Shown: piece after piece, positions 1 through 8,801 of the stretch
Layout: each line of letters begins with the position of its first letter
How positions within the stretch are numbered: position 1 is the first letter of the stretch
Assembly (NCBI RefSeq): GCF_003428335.1
Contig: NZ_CP031704.1
Location: 1,364,001 to 1,428,000, forward strand
Source of the DNA: Solimonas sp. K1W22B-7
GTDB lineage: Bacteria > Pseudomonadota > Gammaproteobacteria > Nevskiales > Nevskiaceae
Reading direction: 5' to 3'
Length of the DNA stretch: 64,000 nucleotides
Notes under the pieces: generated by a model
The model's database searches: none
What the model was told of the DNA's origin: nothing
What the model saw: only the letters and a program-made list of their open reading frames with translations
Translations under genes and position numbers: made by a program

Positions 1-148
1 CGGACTGGATCGTCGATCCGCATCTCTGCCATAGCTTCTGCCGTTTCGAGTAACACCGCTGCGTTCGGATGAGTTCCGATACCGCAGCTCAAGGGCGGGT
101 CCTTGCCCCGCCTGTCGCGAACTCTCGCGAGGCTGGCATCGGGCACCG

Positions 149-220
149 CTGGAAACCCTGCGCAACATCGGCGAACACGTGATTCCGCATTTCCTTGCGC
201 AGAAGAAGCAGGCGGCGTAG
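149..220 (+). pseudogene. Possible C-terminal remnant of an LLM-class flavin oxidoreductase
   Basis: One frame reads LETLRNIGEHVIPHF and runs to a TAG at 218-220. This resembles the C-terminal tail of luciferase-like monooxygenases. Upstream the frame loses resemblance and meets a stop at 32-34, so at most a fragment survives. A good terminator follows 31 bases later. The family call rests on about 15 residues and could be chance. Confidence 0.25.
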
Positions 221-250
221 CACAGAGTCCTTCAGTGAACTGCGACAGAG

Positions 251-283
251 GGCGGATTCGCAATATTGTAATCCGCCTTTTTT
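251..283 (+). terminator. Rho-independent terminator upstream of the rhs gene
   Basis: An 8-bp perfect stem (GGCGGATT 251-258 with AATCCGCC 270-277) is followed by six T. It would insulate the rhs gene from upstream reading. Confidence 0.75.
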
Positions 284-402
284 CATTCGCGGGAAAGCTT
301 GCGAAGTGCACGCCGAAGACCTGACTCGTTTGTCACATTGCGCAAGCTCCTTATCTTCGCTTTGAATAGGCGCGAACCCTCGTCGATCCTGGAAGATTCT
401 TC

Positions 403-3400
403 ATGCGCAATGGACTGCAGCGGCTCCCGCGTTCCCTCCTTGATTTCCTCGCTCTGGCGCTGCTGGCCCTGGTCGGGCTGTGTTACACGCCCGCTTCTCA
501 CGCGGCATGCACGACGACTACCGCCACTCCAACGGGTCTGCCTGCCACCTTTCAGCACACTCTCGGCGACTGCGGCGACAAGATCACCGCGCAGAACGCC
601 TGCTTCGACTTCGTCACCGCGCTGGGTTATGCAACCAGCTACTGCGGACTTGGCGGATACCCTGGCTACACGGGACAGTATGGAGCCGGCTGGCTCAGCA
701 GCGGCGGCGAGAGTCATCTCGGAAACTTTTTCTACTGCAACATCTACAGTCCCAGCCAGTCCTGGTCGGAAGACACGCTTTATGTGCGCCGATGGCAGAC
801 CGGCGGCAGTGCCTGCACGGCACCCGAGCCGGAGCTGAAGGTTACGCAAACTCCGAAGACGCTTTGTGAAGCGGCGGCAGCCAACCCCCACAGGTCCAAT
901 CCCGTCAACTGCACCACCGGCCGCAAGATCCAGAAAGAGACCGACTACGCCGATGCGGACTTCCGCATGGAGCGCAGCTTTGCCAGCAAGCTGTCCAGCG
1001 ACACGACAGCGCCCGAAGGCTGGAACTTCCCCAGGCCGCAGATCACCATCACCACGGTGCTGAGCTACGACGTGGCGGTGTTCTCCTACGGCAGTTGGCG
1101 CCGCGCCTTCATCCGCGACACCGGCACCACCGCCTGGACCTCCAACCGTTACGACGACGGCAAGCTTACCCAGGTCAGCGGCCTGCAGGTCTTCAAGGAG
1201 TCTTCGGGCACCAGTTACGAGTTCGACAGCCTGGGCCGCCTGTCCGCCCGCGTGGAAGCCGACGGCCGGCGCTTCAACATCAGCTACAGCAGCAACGGCT
1301 ACGGCGGCCAGACCGAAACCTACACCCACGCCGTCACCGGCCGGGTCTACCAGATCGCCTATGACGCCAGCCAGCACGCCCTGGAGTTCGTCGATCCGGC
1401 CGGCAACCACACCACCTACGCCTGGGACAGCCTGGGCCGGCTGGAGTCCGTCACCTATCCCGACGACACCCCGCTCGTTACCACCGACAACCCCGTCCGC
1501 CAGTATCTCTACGAGGACAGCAGCTTTCCCCAGGCCCTCACCGGCATCATCGACGAGAACGGCGACCGCTACGCCACCTATGCCTACGACAGCAGCGGCC
1601 GCACCGTGCTCAGCGAGCATGCCGGCGGCGCGCAGCGCTTCACCTTCGACTACCTGACCGGCACCACCACCCGGATCCGGGAGTATTTCGACGCCACCCG
1701 CTACACCGAAAGCCTGATGAGCTTCGCGGCGATCGCGGACAAGCCCCTGCGCGTCACCTCGCTGGCCTACAACAGCTGCCCCGACTGCGGCTTGTCCAGC
1801 AATACCGAGAGCTACACCTACGACAGCAACGGCTATCTAAAGACCAAGGTCGACAAGCGCGGCATCACCACCCAATACACTTTCGACGCCACCTACGGCG
1901 TGGAGACCAGCCGCATCGAGGCCCAGGGCACGGCTCAGGCCCGCTATGTGGAGACCAGCTGGACCACCTCAGGGCCTTTGCGCAGCTCCGCCGCTGCCGA
2001 CGTGGTGAGCGGCAGTTATTACTATCGTTTTTATAACAGCTACAACAGCTCTGGCCAGATTACCTCGAACCAGGACCACGCGTCCTCCTCGCGCCAGACC
2101 GATTACGGCTACGACACGAGCCAACGCCTGATCACCGTCAACGGTCCGCGCACCGACGTCTGGGACGTCACCACGCTGGCCTACGACAGCCATAGCAACG
2201 TCAGCCAGATCACCAACCCCCTGGGCCATATCACCCAGATCACCCACTACGACGCCAGCGGCAGGCCGCTGCGCATCGTCGACCCCAACGGCATCATCAC
2301 CCTGCTGACCTACGACGCCCGCGGCAAGCTGCTCACCCGCAGCACCGCTGGCGAAACCATCGGCTTCGAATACGACAAGGCCGGGCAACTCAAGAAGGTC
2401 ACCACGCCCCACGGCGCCTGGCTCTCGTATACCTACGACGCTGCCCACCGTCTGACCGGCATCGCCGACCAGGACGGCAACCGCATCGCCTACACCCTGG
2501 ACTGGGCCGGCAACCGCACGGCCGAAGAGGTCTACGACCCCGGCAACACCCTGCGCCGCAGCCAGACCCGGGTCTACGACGGGCTCAGCCGCCTCAAGGA
2601 AGTGCAGGGCGCCAACGGGCAGGTCGCCAGCTACGGCTACGACGGCAACGGCAACGTCCTCACCCAGACCGTGGACGGCCGCACCGCCACCCACGAGTAC
2701 GACAGCCTCGATCGCCTGCTCAAGGTCACCGACCCTGACAGCGGCATCACCCAGTACGGCTACAACTTCCGCGACGTGGTCAACAGCGTCACCGACCCGC
2801 GCGGCCTCGCGACGACCTATACCGTCAACAACCTCGAGCAGATCACCCAGCAGCAGAGCCCGGACACCGGCACCACCGGCAGCATCACCTACGACTCTGC
2901 CGACAACCTCAAGACCCGCACCGACGCCAAGAGCCAGGCCGTCGCCTACAGCTACGACGCCCTCAGCCGCGTGACCCAGGCCGCCTACGCTAGCGGCCCC
3001 ACCATCACCTACACCTACGACCAGGGCAGCTACGGCAAGGGGCATCTGACCGAGATCAGCGGCCCCGGCGTCACCCTGAGCTGGGTCTACAACGCGCAAG
3101 GGCGCCTGGCCAGCAAGACCCAGGTCGTCGGCGCCCGCACGCTCACCACCAGCTACACCTACGACAGCGCCGGCCGCCTGGCCACGCAGACCCTGCCCAG
3201 CGGCAAGGTGCTGGGGTACAGCTGGACCAGCAACCGGCTCACCGGCATGACGCTGGACGGCAACCCCGTCACCAGCAACATTGCGCAGGAGCCGTTCGGG
3301 CCTATTGCCGAGTGGGACTTTGCCAACGGAGAGACGGTCACCAGGGCTTTCGATCAGTCCGGCCGCATGACCGACCACAGCCTGGGTAGCATCAGCTACG

Positions 3401-4773
3401 ACACGGCCGACCGCATCACCGGGCTCACTCATGGCGGAATCTCGCAGCTGACCGGCTCCAAGACCTACGGCTACGACAGCCTGGACCGGCTGACCAGCTA
3501 TCTCGGGTCCAGCTTCAGCATCGGCTACAGCTACGACGCCGACGGCAACCGCACGCAGCAGAGCGGCACTGCCGGCACCATCGACTACACCTCGGCCACC
3601 ACCAGCAACCAGCTGAACAGCCTGACCGACGGCAGCACCACGCAAAACTTCACCTACGACGCCAACGGTAGCCTGACGGCCGATGGAATCCACACCTACG
3701 GCTACGACAAGACCGGCCGGCTGACCAGCCTCGACGGCACGGTTAGCTACGCCTACAACGGCCTGGGGCAGCGGGTAAGCAAGAGCACGGGCATCGTCTA
3801 CGCCTATGACGAGGCCGGGCACCTGATCGGCGAGTACGACGCCAGCACGGGGGCAGCGATCCAGGAGACGGTGTGGATGGGCGATACGCCCGTGGCGGTG
3901 GTCAAGGGATCAAGCACCTACTACGTGCATGCCGACCACCTGAACACGCCGCGGCAGATCGATGACGCCAGCGGCGATCCGGTTTGGGTGTGGGACACGA
4001 TTACGTTTGGGTCTTCGGCGCCGGACCAGGATCCGTTGTCCACTGGGACGCCGTTTGTTTATAACCTCAGGCATCCGGGGCAGGTTTATGAAGCGGAGTC
4101 GGGACTTTTCCAGAACTGGCATCGGGATTACAACCCCGGGCTGGGGCGGTATGTGGAAAGCGATCCGATAGGGCTCGAAGGCGGAATAAGTACATATGCC
4201 TATACTCTAGGCTCACCCATCCGATTCTCGGATCGCACCGGCCAGGCGATTGATGCGGATCCGTTTACACCAGGACCCTTTGCACCTTGGCTTGTAGGTA
4301 CATGGGTTCATGAACGATTCGCACAATATGTTCGAGCACAAGGCTTTGAAGCGAACAACACAGCTCAGGGCCTATTTGAAAGGGACCGGCCAGATGTATT
4401 TGACCGTAATCGCAAGAATATTTGGGAGCTGAAGCCTCTGACCTGTGAAAGCGGCCCGGGCCGTGGGGCGGCACTCGCGCAACTCGGCGCATATGCAGCT
4501 ATTGCCAATAGAACTGATCCATTCTGGAGCGCAGGGAGAAGTAGCAGGCTATTTCCCAGTGGGCCTGTGACACTTACGGACACCTTTTACAATGGTGCAA
4601 CTGTGCGAGTCACATATTTTCCAGATCCTGTAGATACTTCCGGGCTAGTATTCTACGAATGGGAGTTGGTGCGAAGTTTGGTTGAAAGCCTACAATCAAA
4701 CAAAGCCACCTCTTGTGGGTGCGAAAGGGCTACAGCGCCTATGCTAAGCCCAATACCACTTCTGATTCCTTAA
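403..4773 (+). CDS. Rhs/YD-repeat polymorphic toxin with a PD-(D/E)XK-like C-terminus
   Basis: A 1456-residue Rhs protein. Residues 1-35 are a Sec signal peptide (basic start, hydrophobic core, SHA cleavage site). Dozens of YD repeats (YDSLGRL, YDANGS types) form the shell. The conserved tip follows (YVHADHLNTPRQID, then GRYVESDPIGL). The variable tail of about 190 residues has HERF, RPDVFD and IWELKP, the D...ExK spacing of a PD-(D/E)XK nuclease, so it is a putative DNase toxin. There is no PAAR or VgrG domain, so export is probably Sec-based rather than by T6SS. GC content drops in the tail, as is usual for swapped toxin modules. The ATG at 403 puts the signal peptide at the very N-terminus. 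The Rhs call is secure; the nuclease call is motif-based. Confidence 0.9.
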   Translation: MRNGLQRLPRSLLDFLALALLALVGLCYTPASHAACTTTTATPTGLPATFQHTLGDCGDKITAQNACFDFVTALGYATSYCGLGGYPGYTGQYGAGWLSSGGESHLGNFFYCNIYSPSQSWSEDTLYVRRWQTGGSACTAPEPELKVTQTPKTLCEAAAANPHRSNPVNCTTGRKIQKETDYADADFRMERSFASKLSSDTTAPEGWNFPRPQITITTVLSYDVAVFSYGSWRRAFIRDTGTTAWTSNRYDDGKLTQVSGLQVFKESSGTSYEFDSLGRLSARVEADGRRFNISYSSNGYGGQTETYTHAVTGRVYQIAYDASQHALEFVDPAGNHTTYAWDSLGRLESVTYPDDTPLVTTDNPVRQYLYEDSSFPQALTGIIDENGDRYATYAYDSSGRTVLSEHAGGAQRFTFDYLTGTTTRIREYFDATRYTESLMSFAAIADKPLRVTSLAYNSCPDCGLSSNTESYTYDSNGYLKTKVDKRGITTQYTFDATYGVETSRIEAQGTAQARYVETSWTTSGPLRSSAAADVVSGSYYYRFYNSYNSSGQITSNQDHASSSRQTDYGYDTSQRLITVNGPRTDVWDVTTLAYDSHSNVSQITNPLGHITQITHYDASGRPLRIVDPNGIITLLTYDARGKLLTRSTAGETIGFEYDKAGQLKKVTTPHGAWLSYTYDAAHRLTGIADQDGNRIAYTLDWAGNRTAEEVYDPGNTLRRSQTRVYDGLSRLKEVQGANGQVASYGYDGNGNVLTQTVDGRTATHEYDSLDRLLKVTDPDSGITQYGYNFRDVVNSVTDPRGLATTYTVNNLEQITQQQSPDTGTTGSITYDSADNLKTRTDAKSQAVAYSYDALSRVTQAAYASGPTITYTYDQGSYGKGHLTEISGPGVTLSWVYNAQGRLASKTQVVGARTLTTSYTYDSAGRLATQTLPSGKVLGYSWTSNRLTGMTLDGNPVTSNIAQEPFGPIAEWDFANGETVTRAFDQSGRMTDHSLGSISYDTADRITGLTHGGISQLTGSKTYGYDSLDRLTSYLGSSFSIGYSYDADGNRTQQSGTAGTIDYTSATTSNQLNSLTDGSTTQNFTYDANGSLTADGIHTYGYDKTGRLTSLDGTVSYAYNGLGQRVSKSTGIVYAYDEAGHLIGEYDASTGAAIQETVWMGDTPVAVVKGSSTYYVHADHLNTPRQIDDASGDPVWVWDTITFGSSAPDQDPLSTGTPFVYNLRHPGQVYEAESGLFQNWHRDYNPGLGRYVESDPIGLEGGISTYAYTLGSPIRFSDRTGQAIDADPFTPGPFAPWLVGTWVHERFAQYVRAQGFEANNTAQGLFERDRPDVFDRNRKNIWELKPLTCESGPGRGAALAQLGAYAAIANRTDPFWSAGRSSRLFPSGPVTLTDTFYNGATVRVTYFPDPVDTSGLVFYEWELVRSLVESLQSNKATSCGCERATAPMLSPIPLLIP
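3915..4170 (+). repeat. Rhs tip direct repeat, copy 1
   Basis: This segment encodes the conserved Rhs tip and is repeated in the same orientation at 7101-7356, about 87% identical by eye over 256 bp. Such repeats allow recombination that replaces the resident toxin tail with the orphan one. Confidence 0.85.
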
Positions 4774-4776
4774 ATC

Positions 4777-5655
4777 ATGGTCAGTGATCGGATCATTTCC
4801 AACGTCCTTCATCTTCTAGATACTCAGTACCAACGAGAGGACGCACTCGTATCAGTAGGCCTAACTGCTTTTAGACCCGCTTTACGGTTCGTCGAAGACA
4901 TTTGTGAATCTCAAGATGAAATCAAGGAGCATAGGGTATTCCTTATTGGAATGAGCAAGAATCGTGTCATCAGGGAAGAGCACCATGAAGCAGAATTTTT
5001 ACGACTGCGTGATGCGGCGGACGAGCGCAGCGACAGGACAGGGCATATCTGGGACCAAGAGCTAACATCATTTAGTCGCCGGCTACAAATGATGCGGGCA
5101 CTTGATGCTCCTGGCCTTGCGACATTTCAGCGCAGTTACAAAGATGCCATTCAGGGGGCTTGGGTAGATGAGGTAAAAGGCCACGCAGTAGGAAGATTCA
5201 AGGAATTTGATTCGTCCAATAAAACGTCCAGAGCAAATCTATATCGAGTTGTAATGGATGAACGGGCCTGCGATCTTGGCTTTTTCAGAAATAAGGCACG
5301 GCCCGGAAACGGCCTCCCGGTCTATACAAAGCGCATCGGCGATGGGTGCCAAGTTTCACTGGTCGTGGATTCTGTCCTATTCAATAAGGTTATTGGTTCA
5401 GAGTTCAAAATCATGGAAACCAATGAGATTTTGCGTCCAGGTCCGGATTTCGATCCGTGCATTGAGATTTCGACAGCAGAAAATAAGGGTACAGCCGTTA
5501 AAAAAATTCAGATTTCCTTTTCTTCAGTGCTTCCGATTCGAGAGAAACCACTCGGCAGCTTCACCTATTCGAGTTTCTATACCTTGGAAGAGTTGGAAGC
5601 TTTGATATTCATACACTTGAAGATGTACGCGCTCATTGATCAACACCTAGTCTAA
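4777..5655 (+). CDS. Hypothetical protein, candidate immunity protein for the upstream Rhs toxin
   Basis: A 292-residue protein of no recognised family, starting 3 bases after the rhs stop. It has no signal peptide or membrane segment and is rich in charged residues, so it is probably cytoplasmic. Its lower GC matches the toxin tail. In Rhs loci this position is nearly always taken by the cognate immunity gene, and that is the sole basis for the proposal. At 292 residues it is long for an immunity protein, so a second effector or an accessory protein is possible. Confidence 0.55.
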   Translation: MVSDRIISNVLHLLDTQYQREDALVSVGLTAFRPALRFVEDICESQDEIKEHRVFLIGMSKNRVIREEHHEAEFLRLRDAADERSDRTGHIWDQELTSFSRRLQMMRALDAPGLATFQRSYKDAIQGAWVDEVKGHAVGRFKEFDSSNKTSRANLYRVVMDERACDLGFFRNKARPGNGLPVYTKRIGDGCQVSLVVDSVLFNKVIGSEFKIMETNEILRPGPDFDPCIEISTAENKGTAVKKIQISFSSVLPIREKPLGSFTYSSFYTLEELEALIFIHLKMYALIDQHLV

Positions 5656-5700
5656 AAGCGAAAAGCGAAAAGCGAAAAGCGATAAAGCGATAAAGCGAAA
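5654..5700. repeat. Short tandem repeat of a 7-mer
   Basis: AAAAGCG repeats several times and then drifts to GATAAAGCG, starting at the stop codon of the preceding gene and ending 15 bases before the IS left end. It may be replication slippage at an old junction. Confidence 0.7.
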
Positions 5701-5715
5701 CAGGGGACAGATTCT

Positions 5716-5756
5716 TGGAGTGCACCCCTGAGCTGAGACACCGAAATCAGGGGCAG
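5716..5756. repeat. IS3 left terminal inverted repeat
   Basis: It begins TGGAGTGCACCCCTGAGCTG and matches the reverse complement of 7060-7100, with mismatches mainly in the inner half. The orfB stop codon lies inside it. Confidence 0.8.
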
Positions 5757-6640
5757 CTGTGAGTGAGCGAGCCTACGGTTAGCGATGCCTGACGTAGTCT
5801 CGGATGCAAAGCTTCGTACTCCAGCGGAGGACGATAGTCCAACGCTGAATACAGTCGCTGTCGATTGTAGACCTCCTCGATGAAGCTGCCGATCTGCGTG
5901 CGTGCTTCGTGGACGTTACGGTAGGCCCGCCCGTCGACCTCCTCCTGCTTGAGGGTTTTCATGAAGCTCTCGGCCTTGGCGTTGTCACAAGGGTTGCCGA
6001 CCCGGCTCATGCTGGGCTGGATGTGGTGCGCCTGCAGCAGCGCGGCGTAGTCCGCGCAGGCGTACTGGACGCCCCGGTCCGAGTGGTGGATCAGGCTATC
6101 CGGCGGCGGCTGGCGCGCGGCCAGGGCCATCTTCAGCGCAGCGGTGGCAAGCGAAGCCTGCAGATGCGATTCCAAGGCCCAGCCGATCACCTTGCGGCTG
6201 TACGCATCCAGAACGATCGCCAGATAGGCGAAGGTCTCACGCAAATGCACATAGGTGATGTCCGCCACCCAGAGCTGGTCGAGGCCGGTCAGGATCAGGC
6301 CGCGCGCCAGGTTGGGCACGACGCGCCAGCCATGTCGCGAATCGGTGGTCATGGGCACGAAGGCGCGCTTGCGCAGGCACAGCAGGTTGTCCTGGCGCAT
6401 CAACTGCAGGACCCGCTTGTGATTGGCGATCCAGCCCTCGCGCCGCAGCTGGGCGGCGATCCGTCGGTAGCCGTAGTGCCGATGGGCCAGTGCCAGCTGC
6501 TGGATCGCGTCGCGCAACGCGGTTTGTTCTTGGCGCGGCGCCGAAGCCTGCCAGTGGCGGTAGTAGCCGGCCCGGCTGACGCCGGCCAGCCGGCACAGCG
6601 CTTCAATTCCCAGCATGCCTTGCGGCGCCTGATCCGTCAT
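5747..6640 (-). CDS. IS3-family transposase OrfB (DDE integrase)
   Basis: 297 residues. An N-terminal HTH_21-like part (HRHYGYRRIAAQLRREGW) precedes an rve integrase core. The catalytic triad is visible: D in QLWVADITYVHL, D in HHSDRGVQYAC and E in AKAESFMKTLKQEE. The length is normal for the family and the frame is intact. The start codon overlaps the orfA stop as ATGA, so coupling here is by termination-reinitiation rather than the -1 frameshift of many IS3 elements. Confidence 0.92.
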   Translation of the reverse strand: MTDQAPQGMLGIEALCRLAGVSRAGYYRHWQASAPRQEQTALRDAIQQLALAHRHYGYRRIAAQLRREGWIANHKRVLQLMRQDNLLCLRKRAFVPMTTDSRHGWRVVPNLARGLILTGLDQLWVADITYVHLRETFAYLAIVLDAYSRKVIGWALESHLQASLATAALKMALAARQPPPDSLIHHSDRGVQYACADYAALLQAHHIQPSMSRVGNPCDNAKAESFMKTLKQEEVDGRAYRNVHEARTQIGSFIEEVYNRQRLYSALDYRPPLEYEALHPRLRQASLTVGSLTHSCP

Positions 6641-7035
6641 CGCTTGGATGACCGTATAGACGCCTTCGCGCCAGGCGCGGCGCTCGGCCGGCGTGCGCCC
6701 TCGATGTGCCGCAAGGCTTGTTGAAAAAAATCGAGTTCGACCTGCTGGCGGCCGATCTTGCGTTCCAGATCAGCGATGCGCTGTTGGGCTGCAGCCAGCA
6801 CGTCCGGCTTGCCAGAAACTGCCTGGGGCTTCAGCGCTGAAACCGCTCGTGGTGGTCGGCCTCGGCCGCGCAGGGCGTCGGCGCCACCGGCTCGGAACCG
6901 GTCCCGCCACAGATAGAGATGCTTGCGGCGAATGCCCAGCTCGCTGGCCAGCGCGGTGACGTTTTCGCCCTGGAGCATCCGCTGCACCGCCGCAAGTTTG
7001 AACTCGCGGCTGAAGCCTGTTGCGGATATGTTCAA
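6637..7035 (-). CDS. IS3-family transposase OrfA (helix-turn-helix)
   Basis: 132 residues. The N-terminal HTH (FSREFKLAAVQRMLQGEN, then ELGIRRKHLYLWRDRF) should bind the terminal repeats. A leucine-zipper-like coiled coil (ADLERKIGRQQVELDFFQQA) follows at about residues 87-106. The basic tail beyond it is unusually long for OrfA. It overlaps orfB by 4 bases. Confidence 0.88.
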   Translation of the reverse strand: MNISATGFSREFKLAAVQRMLQGENVTALASELGIRRKHLYLWRDRFRAGGADALRGRGRPPRAVSALKPQAVSGKPDVLAAAQQRIADLERKIGRQQVELDFFQQALRHIEGARRPSAAPGAKASIRSSKR

Positions 7036-7059
7036 CTTCAGTTCTCCTACGCTTGAGAA

Positions 7060-7100
7060 CTGTCCCTATTTTATGTGTCTCAGCCTAGGGGTGCACTCCA
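7060..7100. repeat. IS3 right terminal inverted repeat
   Basis: It ends GGGGTGCACTCCA at 7100, complementary to the left end. The next base begins the orphan Rhs tip. The ATG at 7075 that opens the downstream reading frame lies inside it. Confidence 0.8.
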
Positions 7101-7998
7101 CACCTACTATGTCCATGCCGACCACCTGAACACGCCGCGGCAGATCGACAATGCCAGTGGCGATCCGGTTTGGGTGTGGGACACGATTACGTTTGGCAGC
7201 TCGGCGCCGGATCAGGATCCGCTCTCCACCGGGACGCCGTTTGTTTACAACCTGAGGCATCCGGGGCAGGTTTATGACGCGGAGTCGGGGTTGCTGCAGA
7301 ACTGGCATCGGGATTACCACCCGGGTATGGGGCGGTACATTCAGAGCGATCCGATTGGGCTGCTGGGCGGGATCAATACCTTTGCCTATGCCGGCGGCAA
7401 TCCGCTGAGCAATATCGACCCCTCCGGGCTGTTCATTACCAGCGTAGACGCGGCCTGCGCAATGAGTCCTGCGCTGTGCGGAGAGCTAATCGGGCAGATA
7501 ACCGAGAACTCTGGGGCAATAGCTGTGAAGCAGTCTGGGGACAACTGCATTGCCCAGAGCGCGGCTGATGGTGCGGATACCTTGCGTGGTATTGGTATTG
7601 CGATGGAGTTTGCTGGTGTTGCGGGCGCCGCTACGAAGTTTGCCGCAGCGGGCGTAATGGGAGTTGCAAAGAAAGCAGCAGGGGGGCCAATACATCATAT
7701 CTGCACGAATAAAAACTGCGTTTCAGCACTAACCGGAGGGCCGTGGACCCCTAGATTTGCAGAGCTCTTCGAAAAAGCCGGAATGAATCTGGAAAATTCG
7801 TTGAACAAGATAGTGGTCGCTGGCCACAAGGGCCCTCACCCAGAAGCGTATCATCAGGCAGTATACGATCGTCTAGTAAGTGCTACCCAAGGTCTTAATG
7901 GGAGTGCTTACCGCAATGCTCTGCAATTGGAGCTAAAGGCGCTTGCGTTGGAAATTAAGAACCCTGGATCATTCCTGAATAGGTTGGTTAGTCCTTAG
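7075..7998 (+). CDS. Orphan Rhs tip with AHH-type HNH nuclease toxin tail
   Basis: 307 residues. The first 8 or so are encoded by the IS right end. Residues 10-120 are the conserved Rhs tip (YYVHADHLNTPRQID to GGNPLSNIDPSGLF). The tail holds IHHICTNKN, PWTPRFAELFEKAGMNL and AGHKGPHPEAYHQAVYDRL, the signature of AHH/HNH-superfamily nuclease toxins. It has no signal peptide or shell repeats, so by itself it is probably a silent cassette available to the main rhs gene through the 256-bp repeat. The true start is uncertain. Confidence is high for the tip and the nuclease family, low for independent expression. Confidence 0.8.
   Translation: MSQPRGALHTYYVHADHLNTPRQIDNASGDPVWVWDTITFGSSAPDQDPLSTGTPFVYNLRHPGQVYDAESGLLQNWHRDYHPGMGRYIQSDPIGLLGGINTFAYAGGNPLSNIDPSGLFITSVDAACAMSPALCGELIGQITENSGAIAVKQSGDNCIAQSAADGADTLRGIGIAMEFAGVAGAATKFAAAGVMGVAKKAAGGPIHHICTNKNCVSALTGGPWTPRFAELFEKAGMNLENSLNKIVVAGHKGPHPEAYHQAVYDRLVSATQGLNGSAYRNALQLELKALALEIKNPGSFLNRLVSP
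7101..7356 (+). repeat. Rhs tip direct repeat, copy 2
   Basis: This is the partner of 3915-4170. Homology begins at the exact base after the IS, which fixes the left boundary of the orphan cassette. Confidence 0.85.
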
Positions 7999-8005
7999 GC
8001 TCTAT

Positions 8006-8569
8006 ATGACTAAGTTTTTTCGATTGATTGCCGATTCGGAAGCAACGGATCGCTGGTACTTGAAAGCCCCCATCAATTCATTGGGCAAGGAGGTCGATCC
8101 TCGCCTCTTTACGGAGGGGAAGGCTTTTCTTCTGAAGGAAAATTTAACCATCCCGATTCGGCAGAATGGGAGGAAAGTGGAGTTTAATTTTGGGGCTTTT
8201 GACATGATCGTCACGCCTGCAAAGCTCAATGCAAAACTTGTAGAAGTTGCAGGTGTATCAATTCAAAGAATACCCGCTTGCATCGAATCTGTAAGCCAAG
8301 AATTCGAAATACTGAATGTCCTGGACAAAGTTAACTGTATTGATGAATCCGCGTCACGATTCGTCAAATGGACGGTAGCTGATGGACGCCCGGAGAAGAT
8401 AGGCCAATACCGAATGATCTCCCCGCTTAGAATAAATGGGGACGCCGCCGAAGGAAGGCATCTGTTCCGCGTCAATGAGTGGCCTATCGCGCTTATAGCC
8501 TCGGAATCCATTAAAAATCTTCTTGCGGAGCAGGTAACCAGTGGGGTGCAGTTTGAAGCGGTAAATTGA
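8006..8569 (+). CDS. Imm11/DUF1629-like immunity protein
   Basis: 187 residues, 7 bases after the orphan toxin. The pattern fits the Imm11/DUF1629 family: FFRLIADSEATDRWYLKAP at the start, an IPACIE segment, FEILNV, CIDESAS, EKIGQYRM and a C-terminal FRVNEWPIALIASE...SGVQF. Members of this family commonly pair with HNH-type toxins, AHH included, so it should neutralise the upstream nuclease in the cytoplasm. Its lower GC matches its partner. The family call is from memory of the pattern. Confidence 0.75.
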   Translation: MTKFFRLIADSEATDRWYLKAPINSLGKEVDPRLFTEGKAFLLKENLTIPIRQNGRKVEFNFGAFDMIVTPAKLNAKLVEVAGVSIQRIPACIESVSQEFEILNVLDKVNCIDESASRFVKWTVADGRPEKIGQYRMISPLRINGDAAEGRHLFRVNEWPIALIASESIKNLLAEQVTSGVQFEAVN

Positions 8570-8801
8570 GGGACGGTATGTCCATTTTCTAACTTCCGTC
8601 GCGTGACCCATCAGGCCCGCGTTGCTCAGATTTGAGCGGCGGCCATCAACAACGCATAAGAATTTCTCAGCAAGGATAGCTCCATATGCCGCGCCGGCGT
8701 ACCACCCCTGCGTTTCAGTCGTGCTGCTTGTTGGCAAGCGAGTTGCTGTCCCTGCACTGCCCTAAAATAACGGGTAGGGAGCCTGCGTCCGCCGCACGCC
8801 G

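Larger units (their letters stand above)
5716..7100 (-). mobile_element. IS3-family insertion sequence
   Basis: About 1385 bp with two overlapping transposase ORFs on the minus strand and imperfect terminal inverted repeats of about 41 bp, both starting TGGAGTGCACCCCT. No target duplication is visible: the left flank ends ATTCT and the right flank begins CACCT. The right end abuts the orphan Rhs tip exactly, while the left flank has no rhs sequence. This suggests an adjacent deletion or rearrangement after insertion. Confidence 0.85.

Noticed and set aside
1969-3822. 617-residue minus-strand frame inside the rhs gene, and a possible CRISPR-like periodicity
   Set aside because: The periodicity comes from YD repeats in the coding strand, which vary in sequence and spacing. 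There are no identical repeats with spacers.
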